Shown: positions 34,667 through 43,381 of the stretch, in pieces
Layout: each line of letters starts with the position of its first letter
How positions within the stretch are numbered: position 1 is the first letter of the stretch
Origin: a bacterium
GTDB lineage: Bacteria; RBG-13-66-14
DNA: 64,000 nt
Assembly: GCA_035528375.1 (NCBI GenBank)
Contig: DATKYS010000118.1
Location: 1 to 64,000 of the forward strand
Direction: 5' to 3'
The notes under the pieces: model-generated
Told to the model about the DNA's origin: nothing
Databases searched by the model: none
What the model saw: only the letters and a program-made list of their open reading frames with translations
Translations under genes and position numbers: made by a program

Positions 34667-37129
34667 CTACGCCACGACCCCCAGGTCGCCGGAGCCGTAA
34701 ACCGATTCCAGGCGCCGTTTGAGCCGGGGGTGTTTTTCCAGCTCCGGGTCGTCCTCGAGCAGGCGCCGGGCCGCTTCCCGGGCCTCCTCGAGCATCCTCC
34801 GGTCGGTGACCAGCGTGGCCAGGGCCACGTCGGGCAGACCGTGCTGCCGCGTCCCGAGGAGCTCACCTGGGCCGCGCAGCTCGAGGTCCAGCTCGGCCAG
34901 GCGGAAGCCGTCGTCGGTCTCGGTCATCGCCCGCAGGCGCCGTTTGGCCGCGTCGGTCAGCCCCCTCCCCGAGACGAGGTAACAGCGGGCGGAGTGCGGG
35001 CTTCTCGCCACCCGGCCCCGGAGCTGGTGCAGCTGCGACAGGCCGAACTGCTGGGCCTCCTCCACCACCATCACCGTGGCGTTGGGCACGTCTATCCCCA
35101 CCTCCACCACCGTGGTGGCGACCAAGACGTCCAGTTTGCCGGTGGCGAAGGAGCGCATCGTCCTCTCCTTCTCCAAAGAATCCAGGCGACCGTGGACCAG
35201 CCCGAGCCTCAACTCGGCCAGGGGGCCCTCCCGGAGTTCGTCGTAGCGCGCGGTGGCGGCGGCGAGGCCTTTTTCCAAAGATTCCTCCACCAGCGGGCAG
35301 ACGACGAAGGCCTGACGCCCGCGGGCGGCCTCCTCCCGGATGAAATCGAAGGCCTCCCGGGCGTTCCTCCCCGAGAGCCACCGGGTCTCCACGGGGCGGC
35401 GACCGGGGGGGAGCTCGTCAATGACCGAGGAATCCAGGTCGCCGTAAACGGTGAGCGCCAGGGAGCGGGGGATGGGTGTGGCCGTCATCACCAGGACGTT
35501 GGTCGAGGGCGGGCAGAGCCTGCCGCGTTGGGCCACGCCGAAGCGGTGCTGCTCGTCAACCACGGCCAGACCCAGGCGGGGGAAAACGACTCCCTCCTGG
35601 ATGAGCGCGGTGGTACCGATGGTTACGCCGGGCTCGCCGGCAGCAATCGCCTCGAGTGCCGGCCTCCGGGCGCGGTCCTTCACGCCGCCCGTGACGAGAT
35701 GGCAGGGCACGCCGAGCGGATCGAGAACGCGGCGGAAGGTGCGGTGGTGCTGTCGGGCGAGCACCTCGGTGGGCGCCATGAGCGCCGCCTGCCACCCGGC
35801 TTCCACCGCCAGGAGCATCGCCAGGAGGGCCACGACCGTCTTCCCCGACCCAACGTCGCCCTGGAGGAGACGGTTCATGGGTCTCGACTGGGCCAGGTCG
35901 TGGCGGATGCGTTCCAGGACGCGTTTCTGCGCTCCGGTGAGCTCGAAGCCCAGCTTGTCGAGGGCGCGGCGGACCAACTCGCCCCCGGCCTCGATCCTGC
36001 CGCCCGAGGTTTTATCAAGGCGCATCCGCTCGCGCAGGACCGCCAACTGCAAGAGGAACAGGCCGTCGAAGGCCAGGCGCCGGCGGGCTCTCTCGGGGGC
36101 GTCGAGGTCGGGCGGGTAGTGGAGGTGCTCGAACGCCTCGGCCAGCCCCGGCAGCCCCCGGGGCGCCCACACCTCTTCGGGAACGTGGTCCTGGAGTTTC
36201 GGCAGGTACCGGTCGAGAACGCGGCGGACGAGCGTGCGGAGGTAGCGCTGACCGAGCCCCTCCGTCAGGCCGTAGGTGGGCACGATGCGTCCGAAGGCCA
36301 GGGGGTCCTCGCCCGCGTCCAGGAACTCGAAATCGGGGTTGATGAGAGCGCCGCCGTCCTGAGGGCTGACCTTGCCGAAGGCCACCAGGCGGCGGCCGGG
36401 CCTGAGCTTTTCCGCCAGGTACAGCGCGTTGAACCAGGTGAGGACGAGGCTCCCGCCCTCTCCGGTCAAAATCGCGCTCAGGCGCGGTTTTCGACCCCTG
36501 AAACCGCGGATGAGCTCCACGCTCCTGAGCTCGCCGACCACGGTGACCTCCTCCCCCGCCCGCAGCCGGTCCAGCGGGACCAGGCGCGACCGGTCCTGGT
36601 AACCGCGGGGCTCGCAGGCGAAGAGATCGTCCACGGTGAAGAGGCCGAGCCTCTTCAGGCGCTCGTACCGGGCGGGACCGACGCCCTTCTCGTAGAGCAG
36701 GGGACGCCCGGCCAGATCGTCCACACTCCACCCATCTTTCGGCAGGGGAGGTTCGGACGGCTTCGGGCACGCCTTTTGCTTCAGATATTCACGCCATTCC
36801 CGGGTGAATTTACGCAGGCGGTCCGCCCGCCGGTCGGCGGGCAGGGAATCCAGACCGAGGACGAGATCCCGGCAACGCCCCAGGGCGTCGGAGTCCGATT
36901 CCAACTCGTCCAGCCAGCCCAGGAGCCGCGCCCCCAGGTCCGGCATCCGGTCGGCCAGGGCGTATCCGCTCCGCTCGAGGGCCTCCAACGGGCGGGCTAT
37001 CCGGCGGGCGACGCTTTCAAGTCCGGTCTCCACGCTCCCTAGTCTACCAACCCCGGCGCATCCCGACAATGTTTCTAATAAATTGACAGTCGGGATTTTT
37101 TCCGCTAGATTGTTGGTGGATTGGTACAT
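34667..37129 (-). CDS. recG: ATP-dependent DNA helicase RecG
   Basis: The protein of up to 820 residues has an N-terminal helical extension, an OB-fold wedge domain (VTVVGELRSVELIRGFRGRKP), and two helicase domains. Walker A is LLQGDVGSGKTVVALL, the DEQH box is VVDEQHRFGVAQR, and motif III is VMTATPIPRSLALT. Motif VI lies in LHQLRGRVARSPHSARC. RecG remodels stalled forks and branched DNA. The start is uncertain: ATG 37129 covers a strong rightward promoter, and GTG 37033 would give 788 residues and leave that promoter free. Confidence 0.95.
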   Translation of the reverse strand: MYQSTNNLAEKIPTVNLLETLSGCAGVGRLGSVETGLESVARRIARPLEALERSGYALADRMPDLGARLLGWLDELESDSDALGRCRDLVLGLDSLPADRRADRLRKFTREWREYLKQKACPKPSEPPLPKDGWSVDDLAGRPLLYEKGVGPARYERLKRLGLFTVDDLFACEPRGYQDRSRLVPLDRLRAGEEVTVVGELRSVELIRGFRGRKPRLSAILTGEGGSLVLTWFNALYLAEKLRPGRRLVAFGKVSPQDGGALINPDFEFLDAGEDPLAFGRIVPTYGLTEGLGQRYLRTLVRRVLDRYLPKLQDHVPEEVWAPRGLPGLAEAFEHLHYPPDLDAPERARRRLAFDGLFLLQLAVLRERMRLDKTSGGRIEAGGELVRRALDKLGFELTGAQKRVLERIRHDLAQSRPMNRLLQGDVGSGKTVVALLAMLLAVEAGWQAALMAPTEVLARQHHRTFRRVLDPLGVPCHLVTGGVKDRARRPALEAIAAGEPGVTIGTTALIQEGVVFPRLGLAVVDEQHRFGVAQRGRLCPPSTNVLVMTATPIPRSLALTVYGDLDSSVIDELPPGRRPVETRWLSGRNAREAFDFIREEAARGRQAFVVCPLVEESLEKGLAAATARYDELREGPLAELRLGLVHGRLDSLEKERTMRSFATGKLDVLVATTVVEVGIDVPNATVMVVEEAQQFGLSQLHQLRGRVARSPHSARCYLVSGRGLTDAAKRRLRAMTETDDGFRLAELDLELRGPGELLGTRQHGLPDVALATLVTDRRMLEEAREAARRLLEDDPELEKHPRLKRRLESVYGSGDLGVVA
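37083..37111 (+). promoter_or_regulatory. Strong promoter of the C11 peptidase gene
   Basis: TTGACA and TAGATT are exactly 17 bases apart. Transcription would start near 37118, giving a 65-base leader that ends in AAAGGAG before ATG 37183. Confidence 0.7.
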
Positions 37130-37182
37130 TTTACGGCGTAGACCCTTTTGACATTTTTTATTTCAGACAAAGGAGCCCGTAA

Positions 37183-39705
37183 ATGAAGAAGCTGATGTTG
37201 GTCCTCATCCTCCTGACGCTGCCCCTGGCTGCGCTGGCCGAGTCCTGGACCGTCATGGTATGGCTCAACAACCAGAACAACCTGAAAACCTACGGCTGGG
37301 ACGACGTCAACGAGATGGAGGACTGCAACTACAGCGCCTACCCCGACGGGGTGGACGTTATCGTGATGGTTGGATGGGACCCCGACAACCAAACCAAGCT
37401 TTTCCACATAGAAACCGACCCCGGCGGCTACGCCTCGGGCGGCTACGGGGACATCGTCTCCACTGAGATCACCGGCCACGGCATCTGGACCGGCAACGTG
37501 GCCAACATGGACGATCCCCAAATCTTCGAGAACTTCATCCAGTGGGTCACCGACAACTACCCCGCCGACAACTACCTCCTCGACGCCTGGGACCACGGCA
37601 GCGGCATCTTCCTGGAGGACGAGACCAAGGACTGGATAGACCGCGGGATGTGCAGCAACCTGAAAATCTGGCAGATCGAGGAGGCCCTGGAGAACGTCGG
37701 CGAGTTCATAGACGTCATCGGCTTCGACGTCTGTCTGGGCGGGCAGATAGAGAACGGCTACCAGTATCTGGGCGACGTGGGCATCTGCATCTGCAGCGAG
37801 GACTCGGAACCCGGCGACGGGTGGGATTACCAGGCGTTCAACATTTTCGAGGAGGACTCGAGCGTCACCCCGGAGGAGATAGCCGCCCGCATCGTCAACG
37901 ATTACCTGGACTTCTACGGTTCCGGCGTGACCCAGGCCGCCCAGAACGTGAAGAACTGGTCCACCGTCATGGAAGGCGATTGGGCGGACCTCTGCCAGTC
38001 GCTCTTCGACAACTGCTACACCTACCAGGACCGGATAACCGTCGCCCGGAACTCCGCCGACTACTGGAACACGCCCGACGACCGCGACCTGTACCAGTTC
38101 GTGGAAGCCCTGGCGGGAGACGGTTCCCTGCCCGGCGATCTGCACACCAAGGCCGCGCAGGTCGTCGCCGACCTCGAGGACTACGTTCTCGCCGGCGGGA
38201 TGCACAACCCCATTGACTCCGGCGACGGGATGGCCGTCTACTTCCCCGCGAACGGATCGGACCACCCGAACTGGGCCACCTACACCACCCTCATCAACTT
38301 CTCCGACACGCTGTGGGACGAATTTTTGGAAATGTACGCCGATCCCTACCCCGTGCAGCCGGTTTCCATCGCCTTCGATTCCGTCGTCTACGACGATTCC
38401 GCAGGCGGCAACGGCGACGGAAAGCTCGACCCCGGCGAGGCGATTGAAGCGACCATAACCCTGCTCAACGACGGCACGGACACCGCGACGAGCGTCGCCG
38501 CCACCCTCATCATTGATGACGCCTACTTCACCGTCACGGATGCGTCCGGCGACTTCGGCCCCATCCCCCCCGGTGGAACCGCCTCCGACACGTTCAGGTT
38601 CAGCATCGGCAGCTTCTGCCCCGACCACTACTACACCTACGCCGACCTGGCCATCACCGCCGACGGCGGCTACGCCACCGAGGCCACCTTCGGCATCGTC
38701 GTCGGGGTGGGCTTCGAGGACGACGTGGAGTCGGGCGAGGACTTCTGGACCCACGGCGGCACCGGCGACCAGTGGCACGTCTCCACCGAGGACGCGCACT
38801 CCCCCACCCACTCCTGGAAGTGCGGAGACACCGGCTCCGGCGGCTACGGCAACGGCCAGAATTCCTGGATCAAGACCTGCCCCATCTTCGTGGACGCGGA
38901 CCACGACGAGCTGAGCTTCTGGACCAGATACGACATGGAATCGGGCTACGACTTCGTCTACCTCGACGTTTCGGTGGACGGGGGTGCCTGGGTCCAGAAG
39001 GACGTCTTCAGCGGGACGAACCTGGAATGGACCAGGAAGAGTTACGATTTCTCCCCCTACACGGACGATATCGTCGAGGTGCGGTTCCGCTTCTCCTCCG
39101 ACGGCGGTCTTACCTTAGAGGGCTTCTACTTTGACGACGTCTGTGTGGAAGAGCAGACCTCGGACATCGGCTCCGTGGCCTTCTCCGGCGAGGCCGTGGA
39201 CGAGGGGATCCTGCTCGCCTGGAGACCGGACAACCCGGCGGAAATCACGGGGGTGAACGTACTCCGCGAGGAAAAGGATGGCTACGTCCGGCTGAACGAA
39301 ACTCCCCTGACCGGCGGACGCTACCTGGACCTCGATGTCTCACCCGGTTCGAGCTACCGCTACGAGCTGGAGGCGCTGGGCGCCGACGGCTCCAGGAACT
39401 TGTACGGCCCCATCGAGGTGGCCGGTTCGGGCGCCGGGGCGCGGGTCACGAGACTGGAGCCGTGCTACCCCTGCCCGGCCGTAACCTTCACCACGGTTCC
39501 CTTCACCCTGGCCACCGACGGGTCCGTCCGGATAGACGTGTACGACCTGGCCGGCCGCCTGGTACAGACCGTCGCCCGCGGTGAATTCGCGGCGGGTCGC
39601 CACGAGGTCTCCTGGGGGACCGACGGCGTCGCCAACGGCGTTTACCTGATCCGCCTGGCGGGCGGAGGGACGACGGCGACGCAGCGGGTAGTCGTCTCCC
39701 GGTAA
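37183..39705 (+). CDS. Secreted clostripain-like (C11) cysteine peptidase with C-terminal sorting-like domain
   Basis: The 840-residue protein has a signal peptide (MKKLMLVLILLTLPLAALA). The N-terminal 370 residues form a C11 domain: WTVMVWLNNQNNL, catalytic His138 in LDAWDHGSG and Cys184 in IGFDVCLGG. A CARDB-like domain (GDGKLDPGEAIEATITLLND) follows. Next is a jelly-roll or MAM-like domain with DFVYLDVSVDGGAW and FYFDDVCV. The last 75 residues (VRIDVYDLAGRLVQTVA, GVYLIRLAGGG) match FlgD-like/type IX sorting-like ends. Known clostripains cleave after Arg or Lys. I infer a surface or exported protease. A perfect palindromic terminator follows. Confidence 0.88.
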   Translation: MKKLMLVLILLTLPLAALAESWTVMVWLNNQNNLKTYGWDDVNEMEDCNYSAYPDGVDVIVMVGWDPDNQTKLFHIETDPGGYASGGYGDIVSTEITGHGIWTGNVANMDDPQIFENFIQWVTDNYPADNYLLDAWDHGSGIFLEDETKDWIDRGMCSNLKIWQIEEALENVGEFIDVIGFDVCLGGQIENGYQYLGDVGICICSEDSEPGDGWDYQAFNIFEEDSSVTPEEIAARIVNDYLDFYGSGVTQAAQNVKNWSTVMEGDWADLCQSLFDNCYTYQDRITVARNSADYWNTPDDRDLYQFVEALAGDGSLPGDLHTKAAQVVADLEDYVLAGGMHNPIDSGDGMAVYFPANGSDHPNWATYTTLINFSDTLWDEFLEMYADPYPVQPVSIAFDSVVYDDSAGGNGDGKLDPGEAIEATITLLNDGTDTATSVAATLIIDDAYFTVTDASGDFGPIPPGGTASDTFRFSIGSFCPDHYYTYADLAITADGGYATEATFGIVVGVGFEDDVESGEDFWTHGGTGDQWHVSTEDAHSPTHSWKCGDTGSGGYGNGQNSWIKTCPIFVDADHDELSFWTRYDMESGYDFVYLDVSVDGGAWVQKDVFSGTNLEWTRKSYDFSPYTDDIVEVRFRFSSDGGLTLEGFYFDDVCVEEQTSDIGSVAFSGEAVDEGILLAWRPDNPAEITGVNVLREEKDGYVRLNETPLTGGRYLDLDVSPGSSYRYELEALGADGSRNLYGPIEVAGSGAGARVTRLEPCYPCPAVTFTTVPFTLATDGSVRIDVYDLAGRLVQTVARGEFAAGRHEVSWGTDGVANGVYLIRLAGGGTTATQRVVVSR

Positions 39706-39726
39706 GCGATTCCCCTACGCAAACGA

Positions 39727-39749
39727 GGGGGACCCGCGGGTCCCCCTTT
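39727..39749 (+). terminator. Terminator after the C11 peptidase gene
   Basis: A perfect 20-base palindrome of GGGGGACCC and GGGTCCCCC around GC is followed by TTT. Confidence 0.75.
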
Positions 39750-39788
39750 CCGCTGCGAAGTTTTTTCCACCTCGCCTCTTCCGGCGAA

Positions 39789-39817
39789 TTGACACGACGG
39801 GTGGGCCTTGGTAAGCT
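39789..39817 (+). promoter_or_regulatory. Promoter of the NYN-domain gene
   Basis: TTGACA and TAAGCT are 17 bases apart, about 47 bases before ATG 39864. Confidence 0.6.
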
Positions 39818-39863
39818 AGCGCCTCCCAAGGCCGAATACTAAAAAAACATCCGGGGTGAGAAA

Positions 39864-40373
39864 ATGAAGGTCGCTCTCTTCGTGGACGGCGTCAACATGT
39901 TCTACGCCCAGAAGAAGCTGGGCTGGCACCTGGACTATAAACGCATCCTCCACTACTTCATCCCCGATCCCGAGGACCTGTACAACGCCTTTTACTACAC
40001 CGGCGTGCAGAACCCCACCGAAGCCAAGGAGGAAAACTTCCTCAACGCGCTGACCATGATGGGTTACACCGTGCGGCGCAAGAAGGTGAAGGTCATCTTC
40101 GACCTGGATTCCGGGGAGGAGATACGCAAGGCCAACCTTGACACCGAGATGGTCGTGGACATGTTCAACACGGTGGAGAACTACCAGCGCGCGATCATCT
40201 TCTCGGGCGACTCCGACTTCGAGCGGGCCCTGGAGCTGTTGCGCACCCGGGGCAAGGAGGTCATCGTCGTCTCGACCCGCGGGATGGTGGCCATCGAGCT
40301 CATCAACTCGGCGGACCGCTACTACGACCTGCAGTACCTGCGCGAGGAGTTCGAGAAGCTGCCGGGCACCTAG
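39864..40373 (+). CDS. NYN-domain (LabA/DUF88-like) putative nuclease
   Basis: The 169-residue protein has the PIN-like NYN fold: VALFVDGVNMFYAQKKLGW at the N-terminus, KANLDTEMVVDMF in the middle and IIFSGDSDFERALELLRTRGKEVIVVS near the end. Conserved aspartates in VDGVN, LDTEMVVD and SGDSDF would bind metal for RNA or DNA cleavage. Homologues include LabA and human MARF1-type NYN proteins. It is a single gene with its own promoter and terminator. The biological target is unknown. Confidence 0.87.
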   Translation: MKVALFVDGVNMFYAQKKLGWHLDYKRILHYFIPDPEDLYNAFYYTGVQNPTEAKEENFLNALTMMGYTVRRKKVKVIFDLDSGEEIRKANLDTEMVVDMFNTVENYQRAIIFSGDSDFERALELLRTRGKEVIVVSTRGMVAIELINSADRYYDLQYLREEFEKLPGT

Positions 40374-40404
40374 CCGGTCCGACCCGTGAACGGCCATAAA
40401 AGAA

Positions 40405-40424
40405 AGGCGCTTCGGCGCCTTTTT
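40405..40424 (+). terminator. Terminator after the NYN gene
   Basis: AGGCGC and GCGCCT pair around a stable TTCG tetraloop, followed by four T. Read leftward there is also a weaker A-derived T-run, so it may serve the convergent ABC operon too. Confidence 0.8.
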
Positions 40425-40492
40425 CGCTGGCGGCCCGCGAAGGACCCCGGACACAAAACGACTCGCCTTCACGGGGTCGGTGTCCGCTCACA

Positions 40493-41227
40493 TCAGAGTA
40501 TCCACCTGCGGCGGATGTTGCGCAGGCTCAGGAGGAAGAGGAGGGTACAGAAGCCGGCCAGGGCGGTGAAATCCAACCAGAGTGGGATGTAGGCCGCACC
40601 GCCCAGGCCGTCGCGCAGGGCGTCGACCCCATAGGTTACCGGCAGGGTGTAGGAAAGCGGCCGCAGCCAGCCGGGCAGACTGCTGAGCGGGATGAAGAGG
40701 CCGCAGAGAAAGACCATGGGGAAGCGCAGGAAGTTTGAGAAGGTTTGGGCCTCGAAGACCTCGCTCACGCTGACGGCGACGAAGAGGCCGACCAGGGCGG
40801 AACCGAAGGCGGTGAGGAGCACCGCAGGGACGACGACGAGCCATCGCACCGGACCGACGTCGGCCAGAAGCAGCCCTGCGGTCAACGGGACGGCGGAGTT
40901 TAGCACACCGAATAGGACCGCCCCACCCAGCTTGGCCAACATCAGCGTCTCCAAGGTAAGCGGGGCCATGAGCAGGCGGTCGAAGGAGGCGGACCTGCGC
41001 TCGAAGGTGATGGTGACGGCCAGCATCGAGGTGGTGCCGAAGAGCACGCTCATCGCCGTGACCCCCGGCAGAAGGTGGGCGATGTCCACATCGCCGCCGG
41101 AGCGCAGGAAGAACATGAGCGTCCAGGCCAGGGGGAAGATCAGGCCCCAGCTTATGTTAGGCGGTTTGAAGTAGTAGGCCCGCAGGTCCTTCCGCAGGAC
41201 CGCCCAGAAAGCTACGGCCTCAGTCAC
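40493..41227 (-). CDS. ABC-2 type transporter permease
   Basis: The 244-residue membrane protein has six hydrophobic helices and the ABC-2 signature region LRFPMVFLCGLFIPLSSLPGWL, plus SVLFGTTSMLAVTITFERRS. It pairs with the ATPase encoded directly upstream, and the two genes overlap by eight bases. ABC-2 exporters move drugs, lipids or polysaccharides. The substrate is not readable. Confidence 0.88.
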   Translation of the reverse strand: MTEAVAFWAVLRKDLRAYYFKPPNISWGLIFPLAWTLMFFLRSGGDVDIAHLLPGVTAMSVLFGTTSMLAVTITFERRSASFDRLLMAPLTLETLMLAKLGGAVLFGVLNSAVPLTAGLLLADVGPVRWLVVVPAVLLTAFGSALVGLFVAVSVSEVFEAQTFSNFLRFPMVFLCGLFIPLSSLPGWLRPLSYTLPVTYGVDALRDGLGGAAYIPLWLDFTALAGFCTLLFLLSLRNIRRRWIL

Positions 41228-42194
41228 GGCGACCTCCCTTCTCGAGTCGCAGCCGCCCGGCCTCGACGCCGGTGACCCGGACGAAGACCTCCTCCAGGCT
41301 CCGGCGTAACCGCTGCGCCTCGAGCAGCCTTCGGCCGTGCTCGGCGAGGAAGGCCGCCAGGGGCGTCAGGTCCATTTCGTCGGTGGAGTGCAGGCAAAGG
41401 CGGTTGCCCGCCCTGGACTCCCATTCCAGACCGGGGAACCGCCTGCGCAGTTTCTCCACCAGACCCGCCGGCACGGTGTCCAGCTCCAGCTCCAGGCTGC
41501 GGCGCCCCCGCAGCTCCTCCAGTAGCTTGTCCACGGTGTCGCACCGCACGATACGCCCCTCGACGATGAAGGCCACCCGGTCGCAGAGGCGTTCGGCTTC
41601 TTCAATGTAGTGTGTGGTGAGGAAGATGGTCGTCCCCATCTGGGAGAGCCCGGAGAGGAGGCGGCGGATTTCACGGGCGTTGGGCACGTCGACGCCGGTG
41701 GTGGGCTCGTCTAAAAAGAGCAGCCTCGGCCTGTGGATGAGGGCGGCGGCGATGGCGAGCCGGCGGCCCATCCCGCGGGAGTAACCGGAGAAACGCCGGT
41801 CGGCGGCCTTCTCGAGGTCGAAGGCCGCCAGGAGCTCGCCGGCCCTGCGACGCCGCTCTTCACGCTCGACGCCGTAGAGGGCGGCGCAGAACTCCAGGTT
41901 GTCACGTCCGGTCAGCTCGGGGTAGAGGCTGCTCGTGTCGGGCACGACGCCGAAAAGGTGCTGGGCGGCCTTGATGCGCCTTGTGTATTCCTCCCCATAA
42001 TAATGAATGCGCCCGGCGTCGGGTCGCGCCAGGCCGGTGAGCATCTTTATTGTGGTCGTCTTGCCGGCGCCGTTGGGCCCCAGAAAACCGAAGACCTCTC
42101 CGGGGAACACGTCGAAATCCGCGCCGTCGACGGCGGTAACGTCGCCGAAGCGTTTGACGAGGCCCCGGACCCGGACTGCGGGGACGTCAGTCAT
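41220..42194 (-). CDS. ABC transporter ATP-binding protein (drug/DrrA-type)
   Basis: From ATG 42194 the protein has 324 residues. Walker A is GFLGPNGAGKTTTIKML, the signature motif is SGYSRGMGRR, Walker B is RLLFLDEPTTGVD, and the switch histidine lies in FLTTHYIEEAERL. The C-terminal 100 residues are the extra domain of DrrA/YadG-type exporters. The open frame continues upstream but runs into the partner gene, with which it overlaps by four bases. Confidence 0.92.
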   Translation of the reverse strand: MTDVPAVRVRGLVKRFGDVTAVDGADFDVFPGEVFGFLGPNGAGKTTTIKMLTGLARPDAGRIHYYGEEYTRRIKAAQHLFGVVPDTSSLYPELTGRDNLEFCAALYGVEREERRRRAGELLAAFDLEKAADRRFSGYSRGMGRRLAIAAALIHRPRLLFLDEPTTGVDVPNAREIRRLLSGLSQMGTTIFLTTHYIEEAERLCDRVAFIVEGRIVRCDTVDKLLEELRGRRSLELELDTVPAGLVEKLRRRFPGLEWESRAGNRLCLHSTDEMDLTPLAAFLAEHGRRLLEAQRLRRSLEEVFVRVTGVEAGRLRLEKGGRRD

Positions 42195-43285
42195 CGGACG
42201 GGTTCCGGCTCCACCGACTCGAGACCCGTCCGGGGCGGTCGGCCCGTGTACGGATCCAGCCCCAGGTAGTCCAGCACCTCGCGCAGGGTGAAACCGGGCA
42301 GGCTGCACCGGATTCTCGTGGTCGCCTTCCACTTAGGCCCCTCCTGGGAACGGGCCGCGGCCAGCGCCTCCTCGATCAGCGCGCGCTCGCTCTCGGAAAG
42401 ACCCGCGAAGGGATCGTCCAGGGTCTCCGCCTCCGGCTCCTCTCCGGCGAGGGACTCGCCCTCCAGGCTGCGTTTCTCCTCCGCCTGCGTCAGCTCCGTC
42501 TCCAGAATCTCGTAGACGACGCGCTCGGCGAACTGCAGGTACTCGCCCAGTTTGACCTCGGACACCAGGGGGGCGTCCTCCAGGGGGGGAGGACCGAGCT
42601 CAATCCGTTCGTCCAGGAGCGCGGCCAGCTCACCCGGTGCGCGGCGCTCGGCCTCCATCTCCGCCGCCCCGACGTCGCGCTCGGCCGTCCGGGGGTCCTG
42701 GTAGGCCATCTGTTTCTCGTACTCCAGAACCCAATCCACGTCGTAGGAACGGTCCAGCTCGCGGTCGAAGACGACGTCCACGGCGTCCAGGGAGTCGGAG
42801 CCGACCTGCGCGCAGTACCCACGCAGCTTCACCGCCGTGGCGTACCGGAAGCCTTCTTCCATAACGAGGTTCCGATCTAACTGGTCCAGCACCATCTCGC
42901 CCAGCCGGTCCCACTCGAAGACGTCCCCCGAAGGGAAAAGGGCGACCAGCTCATCGAGCACCCGGCAGCCGTCGGAGCACTTCCCCTGGTCCAGCAAAAG
43001 GGTGCTCCAGAGCAGGAGCAGGTCGTCCTTGTGCTCCCCGTCGTTGTAGGTGTAGGCGAAGGTGACCAGGGTCAAGGCCCCCTCGTAATCGCCCTCCCGG
43101 TAAGCCTCCTCGGCCAGGCCCAGCAGGCGCTCCGTCTCGGCGTCGGAGAGGTTCCCGAAGAAGACGGTGGCGGTCACGTCCCCGTAAACCCCCACCGTTT
43201 TGACGTTCAACACAACGGCCAGCACCGCGGCCCCCAGTGTGACGACCACCAGAATCACGATGATGAGGGTGCGTTTTCCGGCCAT
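42191..43285 (-). CDS. Membrane-anchored TPR-like protein linked to the ABC exporter
   Basis: The 364-residue protein has one N-terminal membrane helix (TLIIVILVVVTLGAAVLAVVL), then a helical region LLGLAEEAYREGDYEGALTLVTFAYTYND that looks like one TPR unit. A long acidic, charged C-terminal half follows. I do not recognise a family. It is the first gene of the three-gene ABC operon and overlaps the ATPase start by four bases (ATGA), so it may be an accessory or adaptor of that exporter. Confidence 0.62.
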   Translation of the reverse strand: MAGKRTLIIVILVVVTLGAAVLAVVLNVKTVGVYGDVTATVFFGNLSDAETERLLGLAEEAYREGDYEGALTLVTFAYTYNDGEHKDDLLLLWSTLLLDQGKCSDGCRVLDELVALFPSGDVFEWDRLGEMVLDQLDRNLVMEEGFRYATAVKLRGYCAQVGSDSLDAVDVVFDRELDRSYDVDWVLEYEKQMAYQDPRTAERDVGAAEMEAERRAPGELAALLDERIELGPPPLEDAPLVSEVKLGEYLQFAERVVYEILETELTQAEEKRSLEGESLAGEEPEAETLDDPFAGLSESERALIEEALAAARSQEGPKWKATTRIRCSLPGFTLREVLDYLGLDPYTGRPPRTGLESVEPEPVR

Positions 43286-43297
43286 TTTACCCGCGCT

Positions 43298-43326
43298 TTG
43301 ACCCGTCGTTTATACCGTTGCATAAT
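43298..43326 (+). promoter_or_regulatory. Promoter of priA
   Basis: TTGACC and CATAAT are 17 bases apart, about 55 bases before ATG 43382. Confidence 0.5.
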
Positions 43327-43381
43327 CTACCAGACCGGAGGGGGAGGGGTCAACTCGGAAACGGACGGGGGACGGACGCCG

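Noticed and set aside
33578-37042. 1154-codon rightward ORF
   Set aside because: It is antisense to recG and the secreted protein. It has no domain sense, only GC-rich open frame.
43031-43381. Upstream extension of priA
   Set aside because: It is antisense to the membrane-anchored gene and covers the priA promoter.
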